Source: Solibacteraceae bacterium (GTDB taxonomy: Bacteria; Acidobacteriota; Terriglobia; Bryobacterales; Bryobacteraceae). Taken from it: 64,000 bases of DNA. The stretch spans positions 18,414-82,413 of the forward strand of contig JAJPJX010000071.1 of assembly GCA_021324015.1 (NCBI GenBank), in the 5' to 3' direction. The translations under genes were made by a program, and so were the position numbers. Positions 17,300 to 26,212 of this stretch are shown piece after piece; position 1 is the first letter of the stretch, and every line of letters starts with the position of its first letter. Below the pieces are notes generated by a model. That model ran no database searches. It saw only the letters and a program-made list of their open reading frames with translations, and was not told where the DNA came from.

Positions 17300-17305
17300 T
17301 ACAAT
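17300..17305 (+). promoter_or_regulatory. -10 hexamer, leaderless position
   Basis: TACAAT, 6 nt before the ATG at 17312, with no Shine-Dalgarno possible in between. A transcript would begin at or within 1-2 nt of the start codon. Confidence 0.55.
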
Positions 17306-17311
17306 CGGGGT

Positions 17312-18850
17312 ATGCGATCTCTTGTTCTGATTGCCGCCGGGCTGCTGGCTGGGGCCGGCCCGGTCTCCCGGTACCGTGAGATCCCGCTCGCCGAACTCCA
17401 CGACCGCATCGCCGGCGGCTGGGCCGGGCAGATGATCGGGGTGAGCTTCGGCGCTCCCACAGAGTTCCGGTCCAACGCCCGGATCAACGATGCGTCGCTG
17501 CCTGCGTGGACCCCCGAGCGCGTCTCCAACTCGCTCCAGCAGGATGATCTCTACGTCGACATGACCTTCGCCCAGGTGCTCGACGACAAGGGCCTGGATG
17601 CCACCACCGAGGACTTCGGCGCCATGTTCCGGGAGGCGCGCTACAGCCTCTGGCACGCCAACCTGGGCGCGCGGCGGGCCCTGCGGCGCGGCGTCCCGGC
17701 CACGCTCTCCGGTACCCCCAGGTACAACGTGCACGCCAACGACATCGACTTCCAGATCGAGAGCGATTTCATCGGCCTGATGGCCCCCGGATTGCCGCAG
17801 GCGGCCAACGACATCGCCTGGCGCGCCGGACGCGTCATGAACTTCGGCGACGGCATCTACGGCGGCATGTTCGTCTCCGGAATGTACGCGGCTGCGTTTT
17901 TCGAGAAGGACCCGCGCCGCGTGGTGGAAGCCGGCCTGGCCTCGATTCCCGCCCGCAGCCCCTACGCGCTGCTCATCCGCGACGTGCTCGACTGGAGCCG
18001 CACCTATCCCCAGGATTGGAAGAAGGTTTGGAGCCTCGTCGAAGAAAAGTGGGACAAGCGCGACCCGTGCCCCGAAGGGGCGCTGCGGCCGTTCAACATC
18101 GATGCCAAGCTGAACGGCGCCTATATCGCGCTGGGGCTTCTGTACGGCGGCAGGGATTTCGGCAAAACCATCGAGATTGCTACGCGCGCCGGGCAGGATT
18201 CGGACTGTAATCCGGCCAGCGCCGGCGGCATCCTGGGCGTGATGCTCGGATATCAGGCCATTCCCGATGTGTGGAAGGGCGGTATCCCCGCGCTCGCCGA
18301 TCAGAAGTTCGCCTATACCAACTTTTCGTTCCACAGCATCGTGGCCAGCACGGAAAAGCGCGCCATCGCGCTGGTGGAGAAGACCGGCGGGCGGCGCGAG
18401 GGCGACCGGCTCCTGGTCAAGGTGCAGCCCCCGAGGCCGCCCAGGCTGGAGGTCTGGGACGATTACGGCGCACCGGTCGACCGCATAGCCGCCGGCGACG
18501 CGCGCTGGAAGTTCGCGGGTCCGTGGCAGCCCGAACCGGGGAATCCCAAGGCCCGGCTGGCATCCGCCCAGGGCGCCGAAGCCGCTATCACCTTCGAAGG
18601 CACCGGCGCTATCATCGCGGGCAGCTACCTGCCCTCCGGGGGCAAGTACGATGTGTACCTCGACGGCAAACTGGACCGCACACTGGATGCCTACTCGGAT
18701 GAAGAGAGCACGAAATTCCGGGATGACGTCTGGCACGCCTTCGGGCTGAAGCCAGGACCGCACACGGTGCGGGTGGTGGTACGCGGCGAGAGCTATCCGG
18801 GGTCGCGCGGGTCCGATGTCTCGATTGAGGACCTGGTCTTATTCCGCTGA
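17312..18850 (+). CDS. exported ADP-ribosylglycohydrolase-family protein with C-terminal beta domain
   Basis: 512 residues. A short signal peptide ([15 protein letters not shown]) precedes the helical ADP-ribosylglycohydrolase fold (PF03747): [15 protein letters not shown] near residue 35, acidic [11 protein letters not shown] near 73 where the family has its metal-binding acidic cluster, and [20 protein letters not shown] near 290, matching the second metal-site region. From about residue 390 a beta-rich domain follows ([31 protein letters not shown]), like carbohydrate-binding modules. Enzymes of this family usually work in the cytoplasm, so export suggests another substrate. Start ATG 17312 is 6 nt after a -10 box. 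Its last 12 nt overlap the convergent DUF488 gene. Confidence 0.83.
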   Translation: MRSLVLIAAGLLAGAGPVSRYREIPLAELHDRIAGGWAGQMIGVSFGAPTEFRSNARINDASLPAWTPERVSNSLQQDDLYVDMTFAQVLDDKGLDATTEDFGAMFREARYSLWHANLGARRALRRGVPATLSGTPRYNVHANDIDFQIESDFIGLMAPGLPQAANDIAWRAGRVMNFGDGIYGGMFVSGMYAAAFFEKDPRRVVEAGLASIPARSPYALLIRDVLDWSRTYPQDWKKVWSLVEEKWDKRDPCPEGALRPFNIDAKLNGAYIALGLLYGGRDFGKTIEIATRAGQDSDCNPASAGGILGVMLGYQAIPDVWKGGIPALADQKFAYTNFSFHSIVASTEKRAIALVEKTGGRREGDRLLVKVQPPRPPRLEVWDDYGAPVDRIAAGDARWKFAGPWQPEPGNPKARLASAQGAEAAITFEGTGAIIAGSYLPSGGKYDVYLDGKLDRTLDAYSDEESTKFRDDVWHAFGLKPGPHTVRVVVRGESYPGSRGSDVSIEDLVLFR

Positions 18851-19384
18851 ATGCAGCAGGCTCGGCTGTTCGGGATTTGCCGGATAGGTGACTGTGGTTC
18901 CCTCTACTTGGGCGAACGAGGTGAGTGCGTGGGGTTCGCGCCGCGCGGGGCTGAGGATATGCCCCACCGGCACGCCGCGCGCGGCGAGCGCGTCGGAAAC
19001 CAGCGATCTGTGACAGCGCCAAGGCACCGCCTCCGCGCACATGATGGCGATCTGGTTCCTTTCTGAAAGGTGGATCAGGCCTTCCAACGCGGCGGCAAAC
19101 TCGCGCGTCCGCATGTAGTCCGCAAACCCGCGGAAGCCGGCGCTACGCCAAGCCGTGTTCGGAGAGTCCGCGCGGGGGTGGCGCAGCCCGCCGAGCGACG
19201 GCAGATGCCGGTAAGCAATGCCCGCAGGCTTGAGCGACTCCGGCAATGTGTCGCGATTGAACTGCGGGTTGTGGCGCGAGCGGGGAACCGTGCGGATATC
19301 CACCAGGGTCCGGACGCCATGCGCCCGCAGGAGCGCGATGAATTCCTCGATCGGGCGCGTGGAATGTCCTACGGTCAGGATCAT
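18839..19384 (-). CDS. DUF488 family protein
   Basis: 181 residues, cytoplasmic. Family hallmarks: ILTVGHSTRPIEEF at the start, VDIRTVPRSRHNPQFN near residue 29, and AIMCAEAVPWRCHRSLVSD near 130 with its Cys and CHR. The biochemical role of DUF488 is not settled. The ATG at 19384 overlaps the NnrS-like gene's TGA by 4 nt (ATGA), so translation is probably coupled. The 3' end overlaps the convergent plus-strand gene by 12 nt. Confidence 0.87.
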   Translation of the reverse strand: MILTVGHSTRPIEEFIALLRAHGVRTLVDIRTVPRSRHNPQFNRDTLPESLKPAGIAYRHLPSLGGLRHPRADSPNTAWRSAGFRGFADYMRTREFAAALEGLIHLSERNQIAIMCAEAVPWRCHRSLVSDALAARGVPVGHILSPARREPHALTSFAQVEGTTVTYPANPEQPSLLHSAE

Positions 19385-20934
19385 ATCCGTTTGACCTTCA
19401 GTGCCCGGGCCAGGCGCCGGTCGAAGTAATCGCGCAGCAGGGCCACTAGCGGCTCCCAGCTTACCCCATCCGCTTCGGCGGCCTCCTTGAGCGTCAGAAA
19501 GCGCGGTACGCGCCGCATCTGCCCGAGGGTCTGCAGGCCCGCCTCCACAAGTAGCCTCCGCGTTCCCGGATAGCTGGTCACGTACCAATAAAGCGGCAGG
19601 TTCTCATGCACGCTCTGCGCCTCGATCCAGGCGGGCATGGGAGAGAACAAAGTGCGCCCCAGGTTCCAGGCGAACAGCAACACCGCGGTCAGTTCGATGC
19701 ACGCGGAAACCGGCAGCAGGCGCCAGGCGAACGGTGCGGAACCGGAGTAGGCCAGCGGCTCCGCGGTGACGCGCAGCGTGCAGCCAGCAGTCAGCAGCGC
19801 CATAGCCCAGAGCATCAACCGCAGGCTCCACAACTCCCGGCTGTTCAGAAACGATGGCAGAATGCGGGGGCCCAGAGAGAAGATCAGCGTGGCCAGGAAA
19901 CCCACCGTGAACGCGTGTCGCGAGGCGCCGGTGAGGCCGCGCGAAACGCCGGCCAGGGGCAGCAGTGCGGAAACGATCAGCCAGGCGAAAGCAGCGCGCA
20001 CGAACCACGGATAGCGCGGATCCACGCCGATCAGTTTGGCCGGGCGCGGCGCCGGGTGGAAGATGCGCAGGGACCAGCAGGCCGCGAGCACCGCCATCGC
20101 GAGCAGGCCGGACGCGAGACGCTCGAAGCCGGCCAGCATCCCGCTGGCTCCCAGCACCAACGCGGCCATACCCACCCGGGCGGCGCGCGCGCCGGGCGGT
20201 TCCAGTCCCAGAAACGCGGGCAGAAAGCGTGTGCTGAAGCCCCACACGATCGGAAAGCAGAAGATCCAGAGAGCCAGTCCTACCAGCATTCGATCCCGCG
20301 CCTCGGGGATGAGGGGCGACGCCGGCGGCGGCCATACGAAGGCCAGTTGCAGAGCCAGCACCACCAGCATACCGCCGAATCCGGCAAAGACTAACTGGTT
20401 CCACAACTCCAGCCGGCGGCGGGATTTGCTGGAGGCCGTACATTGCCAGACCAGCAGCAGGGCCGCCGCCAGTTCCGCCGCGGCGGCCAGGGGCCAGATC
20501 GTGCGCCAGTGCCAGTCCCAGAGCGCAGAAAACCAGCGCGCCGCAACCGCCCCTGTCCACAGGCCGAACATCGCCCAGCCTAGAGCTAGCGAGCGAATGA
20601 CGCCGCCGCGAAACTTGGGCACGGCGTAGAGAGAGATGCCCAGGAAAAACGCACCCACCCAGCCGAATAGCTGCGCCTGCCCGTGGCTCTGAATCCACAC
20701 CGCGGAAGCCGCTTCCACGCTGTGGCGGGCACTGATGCTCAGCAGGTTCCAGACACCCAGCAGGGTGCCCGGCAAGACCAGGAAAACCAGCCCGGCCAGA
20801 ATAAACGCGGCTAGAAGACGCGCCAGACGGCGTTCCGGCAGGGGATCGGCCAGCAGCGGTTTTTCACCGCGTTCTTCGCGCTGCAGAGCCTCGCGCCAGG
20901 CGGCCGGCAGCGGCGTCGATGGCCGGAGTGGCAT
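19381..20934 (-). CDS. NnrS-like multi-pass membrane protein with DUF1858-like C-terminal segment
   Basis: 517 residues with about 12 hydrophobic helices. HGQAQLFGWVGAFFLG (about residues 83-98) and RHAFTVGFLATLIFSLGPRI (about 335-354) resemble the conserved His-containing helices of NnrS, a haem/copper membrane protein linked to nitric-oxide tolerance. After the last helix, a soluble tail (about 435-515: YPGTRRLLVEAGLQTLG, then FLTLKEAAEADGVSWEPLV) resembles DUF1858/DUF542 helical domains but lacks their cysteine. Translationally coupled to DUF488 downstream. No denitrification genes are in view, so a NO role is only suggested. Confidence 0.75.
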   Translation of the reverse strand: MPLRPSTPLPAAWREALQREERGEKPLLADPLPERRLARLLAAFILAGLVFLVLPGTLLGVWNLLSISARHSVEAASAVWIQSHGQAQLFGWVGAFFLGISLYAVPKFRGGVIRSLALGWAMFGLWTGAVAARWFSALWDWHWRTIWPLAAAAELAAALLLVWQCTASSKSRRRLELWNQLVFAGFGGMLVVLALQLAFVWPPPASPLIPEARDRMLVGLALWIFCFPIVWGFSTRFLPAFLGLEPPGARAARVGMAALVLGASGMLAGFERLASGLLAMAVLAACWSLRIFHPAPRPAKLIGVDPRYPWFVRAAFAWLIVSALLPLAGVSRGLTGASRHAFTVGFLATLIFSLGPRILPSFLNSRELWSLRLMLWAMALLTAGCTLRVTAEPLAYSGSAPFAWRLLPVSACIELTAVLLFAWNLGRTLFSPMPAWIEAQSVHENLPLYWYVTSYPGTRRLLVEAGLQTLGQMRRVPRFLTLKEAAEADGVSWEPLVALLRDYFDRRLARALKVKRI

Positions 20935-20957
20935 GGCACCTCCGCTCTCAGCATCCC

Positions 20958-20975
20958 ACGGCGGGGGCCCGCCGT
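20958..20975. terminator. GC-rich hairpin between the ClC and NnrS-like genes
   Basis: ACGGCGGG-GG-CCCGCCGT, a perfect dyad starting at the ClC stop codon and ending 23 nt before the NnrS-like start (same strand). No T-run follows, so termination is uncertain; it may only shape mRNA ends. Confidence 0.35.
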
Positions 20976-22819
20976 CAGGTGACCTCCGTCACGCGCTTGG
21001 TCTCCGGGCCCGCTCCGAACGGCAGGTGCAGCCGCAGGACCCGCTCGCGGTGGCGTTCTTCTTCCAGGCTCCGGCTGCGGGCTCGCAGCAGGTCTTCGAG
21101 CGAGACTACTCCCGCCAGTTTCTTTGTCTGTCGGTCCTCGAGCACTGGGAAGCGGGTAAAGCCCGTTTCGGCCATGCGATAGACCACCACGCGCAGAGGT
21201 TCGTCGGCGTATGACACTACCGGGTCGCGGCGGGCGGCGGAGGCTAGAGGACCGCCTGCCCATCCTTCGCGCACGAGCTTTCCTAGGTGGTTGCGCGTGA
21301 CTACGGCAACCAAGCGCCGGTCGTCGTCCACCACCGGGTACAGGAGTTGTCCGCGCCGGCTGTGATCCTCATGCAGCGACTGCGCCAGGCTTTGGCAAGT
21401 GGCCGCGGCGGGAAGTGCCACAATGTTGGTGCGCATCACTTCCCGTACGGTAAGGACTTCCATGGGATCCACCGTATACTCGCAGCTCAGGTGGTACCCG
21501 CGCCGCGCGATCTTCTCCGTCAAAATGGAGCGCTTCAGCGTCAGCACGGTGAACGTATGGGCCGCGATCACCGCCAGCAGCAGCGGTAGCAGCATGCTCA
21601 CATCATGGGTCAGTTCCAGCGAGAAGATCACCGCCGTGAAGGGAATGCGCATGGTGCCGCCCAAAGCTGCGCCCATGCTGACCAGAGGCCAGAAGCCCGC
21701 TCCATAGTGCGGCAGAAACATGGCCTCCACCCCGCCAAGCGCCCCGCCCATCATCAGCAGCGGCGCCAGCACGCCGCCCGAGGTGCCCGAGCCTAGGGAG
21801 ACCGACCAGATGACCGACTTGACCATCAGAATACCCACAATCGTGGCGCGCGGCACGTCTCCCTGGAGCAGCCTGCCGATGGTGTCGTAGCCTACGCCCA
21901 GCGCCTGCGGGAAGATCAGGCCGCCCAGGCCCACCACAAGCCCGCCGATCGCCGGCCACCACATCCAGTGGATGGGCAGCAGGCGGAAGGCGTCTTCCAC
22001 CACGTAGATGGAATTGCTCACCAGGTAGGAAAGGACACCCGCCAGAACCCCTGCCAGCAGGCAGCCGGCCAGCCCTATGGGTCCGATGAAGATCGGATGC
22101 GCCGGCACAGGGAACAGCGGCCCCAGGCCCAGAAGATAACGGCGCGTGGCGGCCGCCGTGACGCTAGCCAGCGCCACGGGAATCAGGCTGCGCGGTTTCC
22201 ACTCGAACAACAACAGTTCCACGGCCAGCAGCACGGAAGCCACTGGCGCGGCAAAAGTGGCGGACATGCCGGCGGCTGCGCCCGCGGCCAAGAGCGTCTT
22301 GCGCTCGTTAGCGGTGAGGCGGAACAGTTGCGCGATCATGGAGCCGAAGGCTCCACCCGTCATGATGATAGGGCCTTCCGCGCCGAACGGCCCTCCCGAT
22401 CCGATGGCAATGGCCGAAGAAACCGGCTTCAGAATGGCCACCTTGGGCTCTACCTTGCTGCCGTTGATCAGAATCGACTCCAGCGCTTCGGGAATGCCGT
22501 GGCCGCGGATTTTCTCCGAACCGTAGCGCGCCATCACGCCGACGATCAGCGAACCCGCCACCGGCACCAGGATCTCCATCCAGCCCAGGTGATTGTCCGC
22601 CGGCGAGGCCATCGAAGCACTCCATCGCTGGAAGAAAAACAGGTTGGTAAACAGGCCGATCAGCCGCAGCAGAGCCAGCGCCACCCAGGCGCCCACAAAG
22701 CCGATGACCAGCGCCAGCGAAGAAATGGCAAACACGCGCGGTGTGATCGTGTAATCGCCGAGGTCGAGGCCGTGCTCCCCGCCGCGCACTTCCTTCCAAC
22801 GTTGTTTGAGACTGCCCAT
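20975..22819 (-). CDS. ClC-family chloride channel/transporter with CBS domains
   Basis: 614 residues. The membrane core carries the ClC selectivity motifs: GSGGPFGAEGPIIMTGG near residue 140, where the Glu of AEGP is the gating/proton glutamate of antiporters, and GSGTSGGVLAPLLMMGG near 345. A pair of CBS domains fills about 455-600 (EVMRTNIVALPAAATC; PVLEDRQTKKLAGVVSLEDLL), probably binding adenine nucleotides. The Glu suggests a Cl-/H+ exchanger rather than a channel. Its ATG overlaps the marR stop (TGATG), so both are one unit controlled by the palindrome at 23282-23298. Confidence 0.92.
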   Translation of the reverse strand: MGSLKQRWKEVRGGEHGLDLGDYTITPRVFAISSLALVIGFVGAWVALALLRLIGLFTNLFFFQRWSASMASPADNHLGWMEILVPVAGSLIVGVMARYGSEKIRGHGIPEALESILINGSKVEPKVAILKPVSSAIAIGSGGPFGAEGPIIMTGGAFGSMIAQLFRLTANERKTLLAAGAAAGMSATFAAPVASVLLAVELLLFEWKPRSLIPVALASVTAAATRRYLLGLGPLFPVPAHPIFIGPIGLAGCLLAGVLAGVLSYLVSNSIYVVEDAFRLLPIHWMWWPAIGGLVVGLGGLIFPQALGVGYDTIGRLLQGDVPRATIVGILMVKSVIWSVSLGSGTSGGVLAPLLMMGGALGGVEAMFLPHYGAGFWPLVSMGAALGGTMRIPFTAVIFSLELTHDVSMLLPLLLAVIAAHTFTVLTLKRSILTEKIARRGYHLSCEYTVDPMEVLTVREVMRTNIVALPAAATCQSLAQSLHEDHSRRGQLLYPVVDDDRRLVAVVTRNHLGKLVREGWAGGPLASAARRDPVVSYADEPLRVVVYRMAETGFTRFPVLEDRQTKKLAGVVSLEDLLRARSRSLEEERHRERVLRLHLPFGAGPETKRVTEVT

Positions 22820-23274
22820 CAGGTCGGCCCTCCAAGTTGCTCCGCGGCGCCCTCCCGGGGCATCAGAGCTTCCAAAGCGCGAACCAGCGAGGGCGCGGCT
22901 GACTGCAGTTCCGCGCGATGATCCAGGGAAAGCCGGTGCAAGATCTGTTCTCCTTCCGGCGTCAGCCGAACGTACACATGACGCTTATCTGCCTGGCTGC
23001 GTGAGCGCTCCACCAGACCGTGCTGCTCCAGGCGGTCCACCATTCCCACGATGCTGTGGTGCCGTCGCATCAGATGTGCTGCCAAGCCACCGATGGTCAC
23101 CTCACCGCGCAGAGCCAGGGCCTTCACCGACAGCAGCAGTTGGTGTTGCCGGGTTTCCAGGCCTGCGCGGGCCGCCGCCTGTTCGCTGAAACTCAAGAAA
23201 CGCCGGATCTGGAATCGGAACTCGGCGAGCGCCTGGAATTCTTCGGGCTTCAAATCGTTTTGGATACGCCCCAA
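22819..23274 (-). CDS. MarR-family transcriptional regulator
   Basis: 151 residues, winged helix-turn-helix dimer. Recognisable: QHQLLLSVKAL, the recognition region TIGGLAAHLMRRHHSIVGMV (about 60-80), and the wing RSQADKRHVYVRLTPEG (about 92-108), with the Asp-Arg of the family. Start: TTG at 23274, 9 nt from a -10 (TACGAT), so probably leaderless. The operator palindrome covers that -10, implying autorepression and joint control of the ClC gene, whose start codon overlaps this stop codon. Confidence 0.92.
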   Translation of the reverse strand: MGRIQNDLKPEEFQALAEFRFQIRRFLSFSEQAAARAGLETRQHQLLLSVKALALRGEVTIGGLAAHLMRRHHSIVGMVDRLEQHGLVERSRSQADKRHVYVRLTPEGEQILHRLSLDHRAELQSAAPSLVRALEALMPREGAAEQLGGPT

Positions 23275-23281
23275 GCTAAAA

Positions 23282-23298
23282 ATATCGTAACACGATAT
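23282..23298. promoter_or_regulatory. MarR-type operator palindrome
   Basis: ATATCGT-AAC-ACGATAT, a perfect 7+3+7 inverted repeat that covers the whole -10 of the marR promoter and starts 7 nt from the marR start codon. Size and AT-rich edges suit a MarR dimer. Confidence 0.8.
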
Positions 23299-23312
23299 AT
23301 TCGGCCCGGCAA
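23284..23312 (-). promoter_or_regulatory. promoter of the marR-ClC operon
   Basis: Minus strand TTGCCG (23307-23312), 17-nt spacer, TACGAT (23284-23289). The -10 is 9 nt from the TTG start codon, so the mRNA would have a leader of about 2-3 nt. Confidence 0.6.
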
Positions 23313-23346
23313 GCGTTTCCCACCTCCGGCAGCGCTGACGGAGACT

Positions 23347-24903
23347 CTATTGCTCCAGCACGCGCTGCAGGACACGGCTCAGCGAAGCAATGGTCCAGGG
23401 TTTGGGGACGACCGCCAGAAATCCGTATTCGGCCGCGCTAGCCATGACGGGGTCATCGGAGTAGCCGCTGGAGACGATAGCTTTGACTCGCGGGTCGATC
23501 TGGCGCATCCGGCGGAGGGATTCCACTCCTCCCATGCCGCCGGGGACCGTGAGATCCAGCACCACGGCCCGGAACGGGCGGCCCGACTCCACCGCGGCGC
23601 GGTAGAGCGCCACCGCTTCGGCGCCATCGGCGGCGCACACGACCTCGTAGCCGAGGCGACCCAGAGCCTTGCGCGAGAGTTCGCGAATCAGATCTTCGTC
23701 GTCCATAACGAGAATTCGACCCGAGCCGCATCCGGGGCCCTGGACCATGCCAGCTTCGCGTGCCGACTCGACAGCGGCGGGCAGATACAGAACCACGCGG
23801 GTTCCGTGGCCGGGGGAGGACTCGGCGGCGATGTGGCCCTGGTGCTTGTGCACGACGGCATATGCGGTAGCCAGGCCCAGGCCGCGCCCGCCCCGGCGGG
23901 TGCTGAAATACGGATCGAAGATGCGGGGCAGGTCTTCGGGCGAAATGCCGTGGCCCCGGTCGTGAACCGTCAGCCGGACATAGCGCCCGGCTGGGAGAGG
24001 AAGGGCATCCGAAGCGACATCGGCATTTTCGGCGCGCACCTCGACGGCGCCGCCTTCCGGCATCGCCTGCGCGGCGTTGAGCACCACGTTCTGGATCACC
24101 TGGCTGATCTGCCCGGGATCCACATCCACCGGCCAAAGGTCGGCGGGTACGTGCAGTTCCAGCCGGCAAGCGGAGCCCTGGAGGACGGAAGCGGCGGACT
24201 CGGACGCGATTTCGCCCAAAGAACTGGCGCGGCGCACCGGCGCGCCACCCTTGGCGAACGTCAGCAGTTGCAGGCTGAGACCGCTGGCGCGGGCGCAGGC
24301 CCGCTCCGCATCGGCCAACACCTCGGAAAGGGTCCCTTCCGGCCCGGCCTCCAAGCGGGCGAGGGCCAGGTTCCCGGCGATCGCCGTAAGGATGTTGTTG
24401 AAATCGTGCGCGATTCCTCCCGCCAGCACCCCCAGCGATTCCATCTTGCGTGCCTGCAGCAGCTCTTCCTCGACCTTGTGCCGCTCCTGCATTTCCCGGC
24501 GCAGCCGCTCGTTGCTGCGCTGGAGTTCCTCGTTTCGTTCACTGACTTTGCGAATCAGGCTGGTGACGTTCTGTGCGTGACCCAGGACGCAGGCGTCACC
24601 CCCGGCGGGTTGGTGCAAGCGGTTGCGGTACAGCCAGGTCTGCTCGGTGCCATCACGCGCCAGCATGCGCATGAACCCGGTATCGCTCCCCTCGCGGTGA
24701 ATCCGCTCCAGATATCCGGCAAGCAAAGACCGCACTTGGGGAGCCAGGAAGTCCGCGAGATTCCGTCCGACGCCTTCCCCGGCGCAATAGCCCAAAGATT
24801 CGGCGGCGGCCGGGTTGATGTACAGCAGCACCCCGCTGAGGTCGTGGATACACATCAGCCCCAGCCCTTCTTCCACCAGACCGCGATAAAGATCCTGCGA
24901 CAA
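23347..24903 (-). CDS. hybrid sensor histidine kinase (PAS - HisKA - HATPase - receiver)
   Basis: 518 residues, soluble. The PAS domain is at about 5-120 (MCIHDLSGVLLYINPAAAES). A coiled coil leads to HisKA with the phospho-His in GGIAHDFNNILTAIAGN (about 163). The ATPase has QNVVLNAAQAM (N box) and RGHGISPEDLPRIFDPYFST plus GRGLGLA (G boxes), and a C-terminal receiver has the phospho-Asp in VVLDLTVPGGMGG and Lys in VPKPW. Start TTG 24903 is chosen because TAAAAT lies 7 nt upstream; ATG at 24987 would run into the divergent gene. No partner response regulator is adjacent. Confidence 0.88.
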   Translation of the reverse strand: MSQDLYRGLVEEGLGLMCIHDLSGVLLYINPAAAESLGYCAGEGVGRNLADFLAPQVRSLLAGYLERIHREGSDTGFMRMLARDGTEQTWLYRNRLHQPAGGDACVLGHAQNVTSLIRKVSERNEELQRSNERLRREMQERHKVEEELLQARKMESLGVLAGGIAHDFNNILTAIAGNLALARLEAGPEGTLSEVLADAERACARASGLSLQLLTFAKGGAPVRRASSLGEIASESAASVLQGSACRLELHVPADLWPVDVDPGQISQVIQNVVLNAAQAMPEGGAVEVRAENADVASDALPLPAGRYVRLTVHDRGHGISPEDLPRIFDPYFSTRRGGRGLGLATAYAVVHKHQGHIAAESSPGHGTRVVLYLPAAVESAREAGMVQGPGCGSGRILVMDDEDLIRELSRKALGRLGYEVVCAADGAEAVALYRAAVESGRPFRAVVLDLTVPGGMGGVESLRRMRQIDPRVKAIVSSGYSDDPVMASAAEYGFLAVVPKPWTIASLSRVLQRVLEQ

Positions 24904-24910
24904 TCTTCGT

Positions 24911-24916
24911 ATTTTA
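24911..24916 (-). promoter_or_regulatory. -10 hexamer of the histidine kinase gene
   Basis: TAAAAT on the minus strand, 7 nt from the TTG start at 24903. TTGGTG (plus-strand CACCAA, 24935-24940) sits 18 nt upstream as a weak -35. The same interval has TTGGTG-N8-CACCAA (24921-24940) and a plus-strand TATACT (24928-24933) for the divergent amidohydrolase gene. Confidence 0.5.
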
Positions 24917-24959
24917 GCCCTTGGTGATATACTGCACCAAACTACAGAAGGTCCTCCCG

Positions 24960-26201
24960 ATGAAATTCGCCGTCGCATTGCTGACATTTTCCTGGCTGGC
25001 TTTCTCCCAACAAGGCTTCGACCTGATCTTGAAGGGTGGGCACGTGATCGACCCGCGCAACGGCGTGGACGCGGTGCGCGACGTGGCCATTCGCGGCGGC
25101 AGGATCGCGGCCGTCGAGCCTGGTCTCCCCGCCGGCGGGGCCACTCGCACCATCGACGTCTCCGGCCTTTACGTCACACCGGGGCTGGTGGACATCCACG
25201 TTCACGTGTTCTGGGGACCCCGCCACGGCGTCACCGCCGACGGCGACCATTGCGTGCAACCCGACGCTGTGGGCTTCCGCGCCGGAGTCACCACCATGGT
25301 GGACGCCGGCAGCGCCGGCTGGCGCGACTTTCCGGAGTTCCGCCGCCGGGTCATCGATACGGCGCAGACCCGCGTGCTGGCCATGATCAACATCGTGGGC
25401 GTCGGGATGCTCGGCGAAGATGACGCTGTGGATCAGAACCAATTCGACATGAACCCCCAACTGGTGGCCGACATGGCGCGCCGGAACGCGGACGTGGTGG
25501 TGGCGATCAAGTCGGCGCACTGGCGTCAGAAGAATTTCATCTCCGTGGAAAAGGCGGTCGAGGCAGGCAACCTGGCCAACTTGCCGGTGATGGTGGATTT
25601 CGGCTATTTCGACAAGCCTTACCAGGTGCTGGTCACCGACAAACTGCGCTCCGGCGACATCAGCACGCATTTCTATCGCTGGCCGGCGCCGCTGCTGGAC
25701 GCCAACGGAAAGGTGGCCGAGTATCTCTACGTGGCCCGCAAGCGCGGCGTGAAGTTCGACGTGGGGCATGGCGGCGGGAGTTTCCACTTCCCCAACGCCG
25801 AACCGCTGGTGCGCCAGGGTTTCTGGCCCGATTCGATCTCCACGGACCTGCACTCCGGGTCCATCAACGGGGCCATGATCAATATGCTGAATGTCATGTC
25901 CAAGTTCCTGGCGCTGGGTGTGCCGCTCTCCGAAGTGATCCGCGAGTCCACCTCAAATCCTGCGCTGGAGATCCGGCGCCCGCAACTCGGGCACATCGGC
26001 GTAGGCGCGGACGCCGACGTGGCCGTCTTGCGCCTGGAGCACGGCAAGTTCGGCTACGTGGATGTGAAAGGCGGGCGCATCGAGGGCAGCCGGCGCCTGG
26101 GCTGCGAGATGACCTTGCGGGGCGGCAAGATCGTTTTCGACTTCAACGGACGGGCCGGCGTACCCTGGCGTGGGGCGAACCTCGATTATCCCGTGCGCTG
26201 A
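24960..26201 (+). CDS. exported amidohydrolase-superfamily metallohydrolase
   Basis: 413 residues. Signal peptide KFAVALLTFSWLAFS with a cleavage site near residue 18, then the dihydroorotase-like fold. DLILKGGHVIDPRNGVDAVRD is the N-terminal beta sandwich start, and GLVDIHVHVFWG (about residue 78) has the HxH metal ligands. VVVAIKSAHWR (about 185) carries the Lys position used as a carboxylated bridge in this superfamily, and FDVGHGGGSFHF (about 275) and STDLHSG (about 300) supply further His/Asp ligands. The substrate is unknown; relatives are annotated as deacetylases or D-aminoacylases. AGAAGG lies about 8 nt upstream of the ATG. Confidence 0.85.
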   Translation: MKFAVALLTFSWLAFSQQGFDLILKGGHVIDPRNGVDAVRDVAIRGGRIAAVEPGLPAGGATRTIDVSGLYVTPGLVDIHVHVFWGPRHGVTADGDHCVQPDAVGFRAGVTTMVDAGSAGWRDFPEFRRRVIDTAQTRVLAMINIVGVGMLGEDDAVDQNQFDMNPQLVADMARRNADVVVAIKSAHWRQKNFISVEKAVEAGNLANLPVMVDFGYFDKPYQVLVTDKLRSGDISTHFYRWPAPLLDANGKVAEYLYVARKRGVKFDVGHGGGSFHFPNAEPLVRQGFWPDSISTDLHSGSINGAMINMLNVMSKFLALGVPLSEVIRESTSNPALEIRRPQLGHIGVGADADVAVLRLEHGKFGYVDVKGGRIEGSRRLGCEMTLRGGKIVFDFNGRAGVPWRGANLDYPVR

Positions 26202-26212
26202 CGGCGGCACCC

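Noticed and set aside
17243..18763. 500-residue N-terminal extension of the tannase-like frame
   Set aside because: It lies opposite the ADP-ribosylglycohydrolase-family gene and is its antisense shadow; the signal peptide and GGAGGAG place the start at 17242.
24921..24940. TTGGTG-N8-CACCAA as a dedicated operator
   Set aside because: The arms coincide with a plausible -35 of the histidine kinase and the length is compatible with chance; no regulator gene is adjacent.
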